From CAWDZK01 sp963807005 (GTDB lineage Bacteria; Actinomycetota; Actinomycetes; JACCUZ01): a stretch of 64,000 bases of DNA. How positions within the stretch are numbered: the stretch's first letter is position 1; the number at the start of each line of letters is the position of its first letter. The position numbers and the translations under genes are program-made. The stretch lies in assembly GCA_963807005.1 (NCBI GenBank), contig CAWDZK010000002.1, forward strand, positions 1 through 64,000, read 5' to 3'. The notes under the pieces are model-generated. The model saw nothing but the letters and a program-made list of their open reading frames with translations. It was not told the DNA's origin and did no database searches. Positions 1 through 8,669 of the stretch are shown piece after piece.

Positions 1-170
1 AACCGGTTGCCCGGCCGGGCGAAGTGGTGGCCCGCCCAGGCCGTGTACAGGCCCGGGTTGATGCCGCAGAAGAGCACCCGCAGGTCCGGACCGACGACGG
101 GAGGCACCGGGCGCCCGGCGGCCGCGAGCAGGTCGGCGCGCGACGGCCGGGCAGCCGGGCTGGTGGGCAC
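1..170 (-). CDS. mug: G/U mismatch-specific DNA glycosylase, partial (5' part)
   Basis: This is the N-terminal part of a gene running off the left edge on the minus strand. The translation contains LRVLFCGINPGLYTAWAGHH, which holds the GINPG active-site loop of the Mug/TDG branch of uracil-DNA glycosylases. These enzymes remove uracil or ethenocytosine opposite G by base flipping. About 56 residues are present, and the aromatic segment after GINPG matches the Mug family rather than Ung. I start it at the GTG at 170 because an in-frame stop lies at 192-194 and there is no better ATG or GTG in between. It is separated by about 60 bp from the universal stress gene. The C-terminal half is outside the window. 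Confidence 0.85.
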   Translation of the reverse strand, partial: MPTSPAARPSRADLLAAAGRPVPPVVGPDLRVLFCGINPGLYTAWAGHHFARPGNR

Positions 171-232
171 GGTCAGCGAGTCTCGCCGGGCTCAGTCGTC
201 GCAGCAACCGAGTGCGCGCGTCGACCGACGCC

Positions 233-730
233 TCAGGGGTCCGCGACCAGGCCGGACCGGGCGCCCTCGGGCCGGGGCACGACCAGGACCGGGCGCGGAG
301 AGAACTCGAGGACGTGTCGGGTGACCGAACCGACGTACGGCTGTCCGGGGCCCCGGACGTCGGAGCGGCCCACCACCACGACGTCGGCTGCCCAGTCGGA
401 GGCCTGCTGCAGGATGCACCGGGCCGGCTCGCCGTCGACCGCCAGCGTGTCCACGTCGAGCCCGTGCCGCCGGGCGAGGTCCGCTCCGCGCTGGAGCAGC
501 GAGTCGGCGTCCGCCTCCCGTCGCTCCGCCACTCCCGCCTCGCGCCCCATCGCGGCGAGTGCGCGCACGAGCTCCCCGTCCTGCAGGACGTGCACGAGGC
601 ACAGCCCGGCCCCGATCGGGGTCGCCAGCGCCACCGCCACCTCGAGCGCGGCCAGCGCCGCCGGCGAGTCGTCGAGGGCGACCAGCACCCGGACCGGGCG
701 CGCAGCCTGCGCCGGGAGCGACGGCGTCAT
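233..730 (-). CDS. Universal stress protein (UspA family)
   Basis: A 165-residue single-domain Usp protein. It opens with RVLVALDDSPAALAAL, where the Asp binds the nucleotide base, and it ends with the ATP-binding signature VVVGRSDVRG followed by GSVTRHVL and PVLVVP. That G-2X-G-9X-G(S/T) layout marks the ATP-binding Usp class. The ATG at 730 overlaps the stop of the ATPase subunit D gene by 4 bp (ATGA), so it is the last cistron of the ATPase operon and probably translationally coupled. This suggests, as inference, a link between stress or ATP sensing and the rotary ATPase. It has no membrane segment, so it should be cytoplasmic. Confidence 0.9.
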   Translation of the reverse strand: MTPSLPAQAARPVRVLVALDDSPAALAALEVAVALATPIGAGLCLVHVLQDGELVRALAAMGREAGVAERREADADSLLQRGADLARRHGLDVDTLAVDGEPARCILQQASDWAADVVVVGRSDVRGPGQPYVGSVTRHVLEFSPRPVLVVPRPEGARSGLVADP

Positions 731-1392
731 GCGGTCCCCGTCCCCCTGCTCGATGTGCCCCGTCGTGCGCCGTCCCCCGCCGCCGCGGCCCACCGCAACC
801 GGATGCCGTCGGCGTGCTCCTGCTCCTCCAGTGCGAGCCTTGCCTCGGCCAGTGCCCCTCGGAGGCGCGGAACCCACCTGTCCTCGATCGCCCGCAGGCG
901 GCGACGGGTCACCCGCTCCTCCGCGGCGACCACACGCAGTGCACCCTGCGCGGCGGCATGAGCCGCGGCCGCCTGCACGGCCCGCAGGTAGCTGTCCCTC
1001 GCCTGGAACAGGGCCGCGCTGCCGTCGGGGACGGCATCGGATGAGCGCGACGACAGGCGGCAGGACGCCTCGACCGGGTAGCGGACACCCATCGACCCCG
1101 CCCATCGCACCTCGACGTCGACGAACGGTCCACCCTGCGCCAGCCGCAGCCCCCGCTGCCCGCCGAGGAGCACGCTGCGCAGCAGCCAGGTCTCGGCCTC
1201 GCGGACGGCGGCCTCCCACGTGAGGGCGGTCTGCGCTTCCCGCAGGCTCATCCGTTGCCGCTCGGCGTGCAGGATGCGCAGCTTGTGGTCCAGCAGCTCG
1301 GCGCCGCGCTCGGCAACGTCGAGCCGATGCTCGAGCCAGAGCCGTCCGGCACGCCCCGGCGGCACTCGACGCAGTGTCGACACGGCGCTCAC
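727..1392 (-). CDS. ntpD: V/A-type ATP synthase subunit D (central stalk)
   Basis: A 221-residue helical protein. Subunit D forms the long coiled coil of the rotor that turns inside the A3B3 head. The N-terminus, with LRRVPPGRAGRLWLEHRL followed by AELLDHKLRILHAE, corresponds to the family pattern of a basic Leu-rich start and then a 'LLxxKxxxL' helix. A second long helix near the C-terminus (EERVTRRRLRAIEDRWVPRL) matches the returning coiled-coil strand. The GTG at 1392 overlaps the stop of subunit B by 4 bp (GTGA), which fixes the start. The downstream Usp gene overlaps in the same way. The length is typical for the family. Confidence 0.85.
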   Translation of the reverse strand: MSAVSTLRRVPPGRAGRLWLEHRLDVAERGAELLDHKLRILHAERQRMSLREAQTALTWEAAVREAETWLLRSVLLGGQRGLRLAQGGPFVDVEVRWAGSMGVRYPVEASCRLSSRSSDAVPDGSAALFQARDSYLRAVQAAAAHAAAQGALRVVAAEERVTRRRLRAIEDRWVPRLRGALAEARLALEEQEHADGIRLRWAAAAGDGARRGTSSRGTGTA

Positions 1393-2850
1393 CGGCCCAC
1401 GGGCCGCACGTCGTCCGCCGGCCCGGTGCCCTCGCCAACCGTGGAGGCACTGCCCGGCAGGTGGCGCTCGACCAGGGCCGGCGGCAGCATCGTCAGCTCG
1501 CGCGCCGGCAGGACGGACAGCGCGTCCCAGGCGCGGTCCAGCGTCGCGTCCAGGGAACGCGCCTCGTCCTGCCGCTGGTCGAGGAAGCGCCTCCGAACGG
1601 CTTCGTCGAACGACAGGTAGCACCGGTCGGTCACGCTGAGCGCCTCCTCTCCCACGAGCTCGGCCAGCTCACGGACCTGCCGGGACCGGGAGAGCGAGGC
1701 CAGGGTCTGCGCAGCCAGGTCCAGGTGGTCGTCCCGGGTCCGGCCGGGTCCGGCGCCCTTGCGCATCAGCCGGGACAGCGAGCCCAGCACGTCGACCGGT
1801 GGGTAGACCCCCGCGGCGTGCAGCTCCGGGGACAGCACGATCTGCCCCTCGGTGATGTAGCCGGTGAGGTCGGGCACGGGGTGGGTGATGTCCCCACCGG
1901 GCATCGTGAGGACGGGCAGGACGGTGACCGAGCCCGGGAGCCCGTGGATCCGGCCGCACCGCTCGTAGAGCGAGGCGAGGTCGCTGTAGAGGTAGCCCGG
2001 GTAGGCGCGCCGACCGGGGATCTCCCCGCGGGCCGCGGACACCTCCCGCAGGGCTTCCGCGTACGACGTCATGTCGGCCATCACCACCAGCACGTGCCGG
2101 CCCCGCGCGAACGCGAGGTCCTCGGCGATGGTGAGCGCGAGCCGAGGAGTGAGCACCCGCTCGACGACCGGGTCGTCCGCGGTGTTGAGCAGCATGACCA
2201 GCTCGCCCGCGGACGACCGCTGCTCGAGGGCGTCGCGCACCGTGGCGGCGTCCGGGTGGGTCAGTCCCATGGCCGCGAAGACCACCGAGAACGGCTCGTC
2301 CCCGACGGAGGCCTGCGCGGCGATCTGGGTCGCGAGCTCCAGGTGCGGCAGCCCGGCGACGGAGAACACGGGCAGTTTCTGACCGCGCACCAGGGTGGTG
2401 AGCCCGTCGATCGCCGAGACGCCGGTGATCACCGGGTCGGCCGGGGGTTGGCGCCGGGTGGGGTTGAGCGGGCGACCGGACACCGCGGCACGGTCGCTGC
2501 CGCGGACCTCGGGACCCCCGTCGACCGGGTCGCCGCGGCCGTTGCACACCCGTCCCAGCCAGCCCTCGCCGACGGGGATGTGCAGGGTCTCCCCCGCGAA
2601 CGTGACGTGCGACCCGGCGGTGCGCATGCCCTCGGTGCCCTCGAAGACCTGGACGACAGCCAGGTCCCGGTCGACCTCCAGGACGAGGCCGTGCCGGACC
2701 TCGCCGGAGTCGAGCCGGATCCGCGTCGCACTCGTCCCAGCCGACGCCCGAGACACCGCTGACGACCAGCAGTGGTCCGCGCAGCTCGGCGACCCCGGCG
2801 TACTCGACCGCGCCGAACGGGGCCGACGTGCGCTCGGACCCCGCGCTCAT
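1389..2850 (-). pseudogene. ntpB: V/A-type ATP synthase subunit B, single frameshift near 2730
   Basis: The non-catalytic nucleotide-binding subunit of the A3B3 head. Two reading frames together give the full protein. Residues from the ATG at 2850 (EYAGVAELRGPLLVVSGVSG, then VGWDE) are the usual N-terminal beta-barrel. The rest (ATRIRLDSGEVRHGLVLEV and so on, down to 1389) continues in the next frame. One extra base around 2730 explains the break: without it the protein reads WDEATRIRLD smoothly. The ATG at 2850 overlaps the stop of subunit A by 4 bp, which supports it as the true start. Without correction, translation from 2850 would be out of frame, and the downstream frame alone lacks about 45 N-terminal residues. 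It could be a real mutation, a sequence error, or a recoding site. The frame from 2756 downwards is otherwise intact. Confidence 0.85.
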
Positions 2851-4562
2851 GCCAGTGCCTCCAGCCGGGTCAGCACCACGTCCCGGAGCCGCTGCACGCC
2901 CTCGACGTCGTCCGCGCCGGTCTCCTCGCGGGCCCGGACGAGCGGCCCGAAGTCCAGGTCCTCGACCGTGGACGCGGGAACGCCGGTGCCGACGAGCGCC
3001 TCGCAGCGGTCGGCGACGACGAACACGGCTTCGACGAGCGCGGCCCCCTTCGCGGCCGAGCAGAAGGCGTCGTTGGCGCTGAGCGCGCTCTGCTGCAGCA
3101 CGCCCTCGCGCAGCAGCCTGGCCGCCAGCATGACCATCCGCTCGGCGCCGGGCAGCGCGGCGATCCCGACCAGGTCGGACAGGGCCGCCAGGCGGTCGGC
3201 GTCCGCCAGCAGGGCCGTGACCCGGCCGCGGCGGCGCGCCCACCCAGGGTCACCGTGCCGGGCATGCCACCCTCCCAGCCCGTCCGCGTCCCGGGAGAAC
3301 GAACCGGTCCACGCCACGGCCGGGTAGTGCCGGGCGTACGCGAGGTCCCGGTCCAGCATCCAGGTGCAGCGGACGAACCGCTGCGTGTGCGCGGTGACCG
3401 GCTCGGTCATGTCCCCGCCCGCCGGCGAGACGGCCCCGACCACGGTGACGGAGCCGGTGCGCCCGCCGAGCGTGACGACACGTCCGGCCCGCTCGTAGAA
3501 CGCCGCGAGCGCCGAGGCCAGCCCGGCCGGGTAGCCCTCCTCGACCGGGAGCGCACCGGTGCGTGAGGCGAACTCCCGCAGTGCCTCGGCCCACCGTGAC
3601 GTCGAGTCGGCGATGACCACGACGTCGTAGCCCATGTCGCGGAAGTACTCGGCGACGGTGACGCCGGTGTAGATGCTGGCCTCCCGCGCCATCATCGGCA
3701 TGTTCGAGGTGTTGGCGATGACGACGGTGCGGCGCGACAGCGAGTCGCCGGTGCGCGGGTCGGTGAGCTCGGTGAGCTCAGCCACCACGTCGGCCATCTC
3801 GTTGCCGCGCTCCCCGCAGCCGACGTAGACGATCACGTCGGCGTCGCACCACTTCGCGATCTGCTGCAGCAGCACCGTCTTCCCGGTCCCGAAGCCACCC
3901 GGCACCGCCGCAGTGCTGCCCCGCGCCACCGGGTACAGCAGGTCCAGGACCCGCTGACCGGTCTCCAGCGTCTCGGCCGCGTCCAGCCGCTCCTGGTACG
4001 GGCGGGGCTCCCGCACCGGCCAGGTCGTCGTCAGCCCGACCTCGTGGCCGTCGACCACGGCGACGGTGTCGTCCGCCGCGTACGACCCTGCTGCCGCGAC
4101 CCGCTCGACCGCGCCCCCGACCCCCGGGGGCACGAGCACGCGCAGCGCCAGCGGGCCGCCGTCGCGCACGGCCCCGACCTCGTCGCCCGCCGACACCGGC
4201 GCACCCTGCGCCACCGTCGGGACGAAGTCCCACCGGCGGACCGGGCCGTCGGCCCGGACGGCCCCCGGCACGAGCCACGTCCCCGCACCGGACAGCGGAC
4301 GCAGCAGCCCGTCGAACACGCCACCCAGCAGTCCCGGCCCCAGCGGTGCGGCCAGCGGCGTTCCGTCGGCGACGGCGGAGGCCCCGGGACCCAGCCCTCC
4401 GGTGTCCTCGTACGCCTGCACCGACACCCGGCCGTCCGCGATGGCGACCACCTCGCCGGCCAGCCGGGCCGGCCCGAGGGAGACGAGGTCGTTCATCGCC
4501 ACGTCGGCCAGCTGCTCGACCTCGACCAGGGACCCCGAGACCCGCACGACGCGGCCGGTCAC
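2847..4562 (-). CDS. ntpA: V/A-type ATP synthase subunit A (catalytic)
   Basis: A 571-residue catalytic subunit. It starts VTGRVVRVSGSLVEVE, the standard beta-barrel start. It carries the bulge domain unique to V/A-type A subunits (about residues 110-190) and the P-loop GGFGTGKT at about residues 222-229. Further conserved stretches are GCGERGNEM, EASIYTGVTVAEYFRDMG and DSTSRWAEALREFASR. It hydrolyses or makes ATP in the cytoplasmic head. The start is the GTG at 4562, which overlaps the stop of subunit E at 4559-4561 (GTGA). The same frame stays open upstream into the E gene, giving an apparent 746-residue E-A fusion. I treat that as an artefact of the E frameshift, because a normal E C-terminus and this overlap are both present. 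Confidence 0.92.
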   Translation of the reverse strand: MTGRVVRVSGSLVEVEQLADVAMNDLVSLGPARLAGEVVAIADGRVSVQAYEDTGGLGPGASAVADGTPLAAPLGPGLLGGVFDGLLRPLSGAGTWLVPGAVRADGPVRRWDFVPTVAQGAPVSAGDEVGAVRDGGPLALRVLVPPGVGGAVERVAAAGSYAADDTVAVVDGHEVGLTTTWPVREPRPYQERLDAAETLETGQRVLDLLYPVARGSTAAVPGGFGTGKTVLLQQIAKWCDADVIVYVGCGERGNEMADVVAELTELTDPRTGDSLSRRTVVIANTSNMPMMAREASIYTGVTVAEYFRDMGYDVVVIADSTSRWAEALREFASRTGALPVEEGYPAGLASALAAFYERAGRVVTLGGRTGSVTVVGAVSPAGGDMTEPVTAHTQRFVRCTWMLDRDLAYARHYPAVAWTGSFSRDADGLGGWHARHGDPGWARRRGRVTALLADADRLAALSDLVGIAALPGAERMVMLAARLLREGVLQQSALSANDAFCSAAKGAALVEAVFVVADRCEALVGTGVPASTVEDLDFGPLVRAREETGADDVEGVQRLRDVVLTRLEALA

Positions 4563-5087
4563 CGGGCCCACAGCCCGTCCACGTCCGGGCCGAGCTGCTC
4601 GATCGCCCGGTCGGCGAGCGACTCCAGGGTCAACGACGACCCGCCGACCAGCCGACTCCGCCACGACACCACCACCGGGGGCGTCGGTGACGACGGCGTC
4701 CGGTCCGAGGGTCCGGCGCGCGCGGGCGGCCAGCCGCTCCCGCAGCCGGGGGTAGTCGGGGTCCTCTCGCAGCGCGGCCACCTCCGCGAGCACCCGACGG
4801 CGAAGCTCCTCGGAGGACTCGCGCTGCGCGCGCAGGACGGCACCGCGCGCCTGCCGGCGGGCCCTGGTCCGCTCGCTCGTGAGAACGGCCTCGGCGTCGG
4901 CCTCCCCCTGTGCGCGCGCCTGCTCGCGGATCGCCGACGCTTCCCGCTCGGCCTGGGCGAGCACCTCCGCCGCCTCGCCGTCGGCGTCGGCCAGCCACCC
5001 CTCGGACACGGCCCTGGCCCTGCTCACCAGCGCCCTGCGCACCGGGCTGAGCGGATCGATGCCGACGAGGGCGTCGAGGACGGTCAT
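4559..5087 (-). pseudogene. ntpE: V/A-type ATP synthase subunit E (peripheral stalk), frameshift near 4634
   Basis: Subunit E of the peripheral stalk. The N-terminal part from the ATG at 5087 is an Ala/Glu/Arg-rich helix (AEVLAQAEREASAIREQARA), followed by the globular part ending in GGGVVAESAGRRV. The family's C-terminus then continues in another frame as LTLESLADRAIEQLGPDVDG, ending at 4559 with a stop that overlaps the start of subunit A. One extra base at about 4634 (a G in the coding strand between GTCGTC and TTG) accounts for the switch. As written, translation misses the last ~30 residues and runs on into the A frame. The product would be altered unless the base is a sequencing error. 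The ATG at 5087 overlaps the stop of subunit F by 1 bp. Confidence 0.85.
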
Positions 5088-5314
5088 CAGGGCAGCACCA
5101 CGCTGAGCGGGTTCAGGACCGACGTACGTTCGGCACCGAGCGCTGCCGCGGCACGTGGGGTGAGGACGACGACTCCGACATCGACCGGGAGAGCATCCCA
5201 GGCCGCGCGGACGGCGTCGTCGTCCTCGGCCCCCAGCACCAGCACACCGGCCAGCCCGAAGCCCTGCGACCTGACCTGCTCGCCGAGAACCGCTACCCGC
5301 GCCATGACGGTCAC
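5087..5314 (-). CDS. ntpG: V/A-type ATP synthase subunit F
   Basis: A 75-residue small rotor-associated subunit. It reads ARVAVLGEQVRSQGFGLAGV, the characteristic subunit F start with a Rossmann-like strand and GF motif, and ends with a hydrophobic strand DVGVVVLTPRAAAAL. It is shorter than many F subunits (about 100 residues), as is common in actinobacteria. The GTG at 5314 overlaps the stop of the c-ring gene by 4 bp, so I take it as the start. An ATG at 5305 is a possible alternative. It lies between the proteolipid and E genes, a position F can occupy in this operon type. Confidence 0.75.
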   Translation of the reverse strand: MTVMARVAVLGEQVRSQGFGLAGVLVLGAEDDDAVRAAWDALPVDVGVVVLTPRAAAALGAERTSVLNPLSVVLP

Positions 5315-5745
5315 GCCTTGCCGATGAGGATGATGGCCACGACGAGGCCGTAGATGGCGATGCCCTCCGCCAGGCCGACGATGACCATCGCGCGCCCGAA
5401 CAGCTCCGGTCGCTCGCTCATCGCCGCGAGGGCGGCGGCACCCGTGTAGGCGACGGCGATGGCGGCGCCGATGGACGACCCCGCCACGGCGACCGCTGCA
5501 CCCAGGAGGGCCGCCCAGTTCGAGGTGGTGCCGGTGGCCGCCTGGGCGAGCGCCGCGGGCACGACCGGGTCGGTGGCCGCGCCCCCTCGTGTCGCGACCA
5601 TGATCACGACGAGCGCGGCGAGCAGCAGCACCCCGTCAACGGCCAGCAGCGGGATGAGCGCTGCCCTGCCGCGCCGGCGCAGCGCGAAGCGACTTCCCGC
5701 CGACACCAGGAGGACAACGGGCAGCGCCAAGAGCCAGATCGTCAC
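5311..5745 (-). CDS. ntpK: V/A-type ATP synthase subunit K (c-ring proteolipid)
   Basis: A 144-residue membrane proteolipid. It has an N-terminal hydrophobic helix (residues 1-17), a second at about 31-51, and then the c-type hairpin at about 76-105 and 117-142. The ion-binding carboxylate is Glu127 in GLAEGIAIYGLVVAIIL, the classical 'E-x-x-x-x-YGLV' segment of V-type c subunits. The first hairpin helix is Gly/Ala-rich (SSIGAAIAVAYTGAAALA). The start is a GTG at 5745 with a GAGGAG ribosome-binding site, and it overlaps the stop of subunit I. I cannot tell from sequence whether it moves protons or sodium ions. Confidence 0.9.
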   Translation of the reverse strand: MTIWLLALPVVLLVSAGSRFALRRRGRAALIPLLAVDGVLLLAALVVIMVATRGGAATDPVVPAALAQAATGTTSNWAALLGAAVAVAGSSIGAAIAVAYTGAAALAAMSERPELFGRAMVIVGLAEGIAIYGLVVAIILIGKA

Positions 5746-7175
5746 GGGACACTCCTCGTGGTTGCGGCAGGAACGGGGTCCGCCGGGACGTGCCAGGGCC
5801 GGAACGGTCGGCCCTCGGCGGTGAAGACGCGGGAGAAGAGCTCGTAGTACTCCAGGCGCAGGGCCTGCACCCCGGCCACCAGGGCCTCCAGCCCGAAGGC
5901 CACCGCGTTGCCGGCCAGGAAGACGACCAGCGCGGCCGGGACGAGCAGGCCACCGGATCCCCAGAGGCTCGCCGTGCCGTCCCAGACGATGGCCCCCAGC
6001 GCGGCATGAGTGAGGCCGAAGGCGGCCAGGCGCGCGAACGAGACGATGTTGGTGCCCAGCCGGATGACGGCGTCGAACAGCTCGACCGTGGCCTGGGTGA
6101 CCCCGGTCGCGCCGCCTCCCGAAGCGGCCAGCAGCCCCAGGTAGACGAGGACGACGCCGGCCGCGGCCACGACCACGCCGGCGGTGACCAGCCAGGGGCT
6201 GCCGAGGTCGGCCCCGAGCAGCACGAACCCGAGCCCGGCGAACAGCGCCGCACCGGCGATGCCGGACGGTGCGCTCAACGCGCGCGGCCACCCGCCCTCG
6301 CGCCAACGGTTGACACCGCCCACCACGTAGGCGCCGGCGAGCAGCACCGCGCCGACCCCCAGCGCCGCCGCCAGCAGCGTCACCGGCTCGTCGAGAGGGG
6401 CCAACCAGAGCACCGGCACGACGCCGGTGGGACCGAAGAACTCGCCGAACAGCAGTCCGAACACGATCGCGAACCCACCGGCCCCCACGACGAACGGCCA
6501 GACCCGCTGCAGGGCCCGGAGGCGACGCGGCACCCCCCGACGCAGCAGCAGCCCGGCCACCACCAGCAGCGCGCCGTGACCGGCGTCCCCGAACATCATC
6601 CCGAACATGAAGACGTAGGCCAGGCCGGCGAGGAACGTCGGGTCGACGTCCTCGTACGGGACGGTGCCGTAGGTCCGGACCAGTGGCGCGAAGGACTGAC
6701 GGACCGTGCCGCCGGGCCGGAGCAGGGTGGGCGGGTCGACGCCCCTCGGGGTGGGCAGCGGCACGACACCGCCCCCGGCTCCGTCGATCCCGGCTGCCAG
6801 CCGGGCGATCTCGCCGGCGGGCATCCACCCGGCCAGCGCGGCGAGCTCCCCGCGAACGACGGCCTCCGCGGCGTACGACTCGAGCTCGGCCTCCCCGGCC
6901 AGCAGGTCGGCGCGCCCGTCCCGCTCGAGGACGTCGAGGTCGGGCGGGGCGGCCGCCAGCAGGGCGGCCGGAACGGGCTCGGGGCGCAGCCGCTGCAGCC
7001 GCCCGCCCGCCTCGCCGGTGGTGCGGTCGGTGGTCTGGCCGGGCCCGGTGACGCGGTCGATCTCGACGCTCCCGGCGTCGGCCACCCGGACGAGCAGCTC
7101 GCGGATCGCGTCGGCCGGGCAGACCAGGGCAACCCGCTGCATCCGGACCGGCTCGGTCGCTTCACGCCACGGCAT
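5742..7175 (-). CDS. ntpI: V/A-type ATP synthase subunit I (membrane stator, a-subunit)
   Basis: A 477-residue stator that carries the ion half-channels. The N-terminal cytoplasmic domain starts RMQRVALVCPADAIRELLVRVADAG. The membrane domain follows, with YVFMFGMMFGDAGHG (the conserved GMMFGD(A/x)G motif), GLLFGEFFG, and the C-terminal FDAVIRLGTNIVSFARLAAF containing the essential Arg helix, then LEYYELFSRVFTAEGRPFRP. About seven or eight hydrophobic helices are visible. It is shorter than the archaeal and Thermus versions (600-700 residues), mainly because the N-terminal domain is reduced. The ATG at 7175 overlaps the upstream C gene by 14 bp and has GGAG 8 bp before it. The Met at 7142 is a less likely alternative. 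Confidence 0.9.
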   Translation of the reverse strand: MPWREATEPVRMQRVALVCPADAIRELLVRVADAGSVEIDRVTGPGQTTDRTTGEAGGRLQRLRPEPVPAALLAAAPPDLDVLERDGRADLLAGEAELESYAAEAVVRGELAALAGWMPAGEIARLAAGIDGAGGGVVPLPTPRGVDPPTLLRPGGTVRQSFAPLVRTYGTVPYEDVDPTFLAGLAYVFMFGMMFGDAGHGALLVVAGLLLRRGVPRRLRALQRVWPFVVGAGGFAIVFGLLFGEFFGPTGVVPVLWLAPLDEPVTLLAAALGVGAVLLAGAYVVGGVNRWREGGWPRALSAPSGIAGAALFAGLGFVLLGADLGSPWLVTAGVVVAAAGVVLVYLGLLAASGGGATGVTQATVELFDAVIRLGTNIVSFARLAAFGLTHAALGAIVWDGTASLWGSGGLLVPAALVVFLAGNAVAFGLEALVAGVQALRLEYYELFSRVFTAEGRPFRPWHVPADPVPAATTRSVP

Positions 7176-8142
7176 CGAACGCCTCCAGCGCAACGTCGGG
7201 CGTCGCCGGCGTCCCGGACCTCCCGGGCGCCGCTGGCCGGCTGCGCGCCGAGACCTCGAGGGCCGCTCGTAGCCGCCAGGCGTCGGCTGCCAGGACGGCG
7301 ACCGCTCCCACCACCGGACGCCGGCTGAACGCGGAGTCACGCAAGAGCTGGAAGCCGTCGTGCTCCACCCGGTGCCACCAGGCGGCCTCGGCAAGCCACA
7401 GGTCGTCCGGTGCCGACACGTCACGCAGTACCCAGCGAGCGTCGGAGGGAAGGAGGCGGGTCAGTCCCTCGAGGCTGGTGGTGTGCGCCTGCACCGCCTC
7501 GACGAAGGCCGGCCCCACCACGTACGACGCGCGGAGCGCCACCGGTTCCGGCAGGCGCCGGCCCCGCAGCGTGCACTCGCGGGTGAGGAGCAGCGCGGTC
7601 GCCGCCCTGGCCCACGGAGCAGCCTCCGGGACCGCACCGACGAGCCGGTCGGCCCAGGCGACCCGGACCCCCAGGTAGATCGCACGCGCCGTCGGCTCGC
7701 CGACCTCCCCCCACGGTGACCCGGCAAGGCTCTCGCGGGCCTGCGCCAGCGTGCTGCTCCCGGCGAGCCGGGACCACGCGGTCTCGAGCGCTCCGAGCCG
7801 GTACGCCGGCGTCGTGGCGAGACCCTCCAGTCCCTGCACGTGGTCGTCCAGGTTGGCGATCTCGAAGCCGGCCGCGAGGTCGCGGGTCACCTCGGCGCCG
7901 GACCGTGGGAGCCAGCCGGTCAGCACCCGCAGGTGCCAGAGCAGGGTGGCGCCGACCGCGTGCTGCGCCTCGGCGAGCGAGTGGTCGGGTCGCACGTCGT
8001 GGCGGTACGGCGTGGCCCCGAGGCCGGCCAGTGCCGTGGCCAGGTCAGGGCTCGCGGCGAGCGAGCGCGCCGCGCCGGCGCCCAGCCGCCTCCGGGCCAG
8101 CGCCTTGGCACGGACGGTTCCCGCCACCCACGAACCGCTCAC
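7162..8142 (-). CDS. ntpC: V/A-type ATP synthase subunit C (AC39 type)
   Basis: A 326-residue, Ala-rich all-helical protein without membrane segments. By position (after the stalk protein and before I) and composition it is the funnel-shaped subunit C that joins the central stalk to the c-ring. Segments such as VRAKALARRRLGAGAARSL at the start and ARAIYLGVRVAWADRLVGAV near the middle fit the actinobacterial C/AC39 family, which is poorly conserved. The start is a GTG at 8142 overlapping the upstream stop (GTGA). The assignment depends partly on operon order. Confidence 0.7.
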   Translation of the reverse strand: MSGSWVAGTVRAKALARRRLGAGAARSLAASPDLATALAGLGATPYRHDVRPDHSLAEAQHAVGATLLWHLRVLTGWLPRSGAEVTRDLAAGFEIANLDDHVQGLEGLATTPAYRLGALETAWSRLAGSSTLAQARESLAGSPWGEVGEPTARAIYLGVRVAWADRLVGAVPEAAPWARAATALLLTRECTLRGRRLPEPVALRASYVVGPAFVEAVQAHTTSLEGLTRLLPSDARWVLRDVSAPDDLWLAEAAWWHRVEHDGFQLLRDSAFSRRPVVGAVAVLAADAWRLRAALEVSARSRPAAPGRSGTPATPDVALEAFDAVA

Positions 8143-8573
8143 GCCTCCTCCTCGAGTGCGCGCCGCACGTCGCGCCGGACCCGCTCCACGTAGGCCGCCA
8201 TGGCGCCGGCCGAACGGGTGCGGACGAGCTCGGCTTCGCGGTTCCCCGCCTCGAGCACGGCGGCGGTCTCGGCCTCGGCTCGTCTCGTCAACCGTGCCGC
8301 GGCGTCGACCCGTTCGGCCTCGGCCTCCCGCCGAGCGTCCGCGACCCGTGCTCGCGCCTGCTCCCGGGCCCGGTCGCGGCGCCGAGCCGCCTCCGTGCGG
8401 GCATCAGCCCTGATCCGCTGAGCCTCGGCCTCGACGTCCGCCAGCAGCGCCAGCACCGGCTCGAGCTCGGCGGAGATCTCCGCCACCCGGTCGGCCGGCA
8501 CTCCGCCGGCGGCGGCAGCTCCCGGCGTACCGGCGGGCCGGAAACGTTGGAGCAGGTCGCGCGACCGTGGCAT
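8139..8573 (-). CDS. V/A-type ATP synthase peripheral-stalk subunit (H/G-type coiled coil)
   Basis: A 144-residue protein and the first cistron of the ATPase operon. After a short Pro/Ala linker, residues from about 45 to the end form one long charged coiled coil (EAEAQRIRADARTEAARRRD and onwards). This is what is expected of the H/G partner that pairs with subunit E in the peripheral stalk. The ATG at 8573 has an excellent GGGAGG ribosome-binding site 4 bp upstream. An in-frame upstream start would add an unlikely Cys/Arg-rich leader. The 96 bp to nagA upstream must hold the operon promoter, but I could not pick out a convincing -35/-10 pair there. Confidence 0.75.
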   Translation of the reverse strand: MPRSRDLLQRFRPAGTPGAAAAGGVPADRVAEISAELEPVLALLADVEAEAQRIRADARTEAARRRDRAREQARARVADARREAEAERVDAAARLTRRAEAETAAVLEAGNREAELVRTRSAGAMAAYVERVRRDVRRALEEEA

Positions 8574-8669
8574 ACGACCTCCCCTGCGGGACTCCCCTGT
8601 CTCGCAGCACACTGCCCGCCGCGGCCGCCGACCGACAGGGCGGACCTGCTCGACCGGACGGGACCTTCG

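Noticed and set aside
2847..5087. A 746-residue natural E-A ATPase subunit fusion.
   Set aside because: The separate E C-terminus in another frame and the GTGA overlap at 4559-4562 show two genes; the fusion arises from one extra base.
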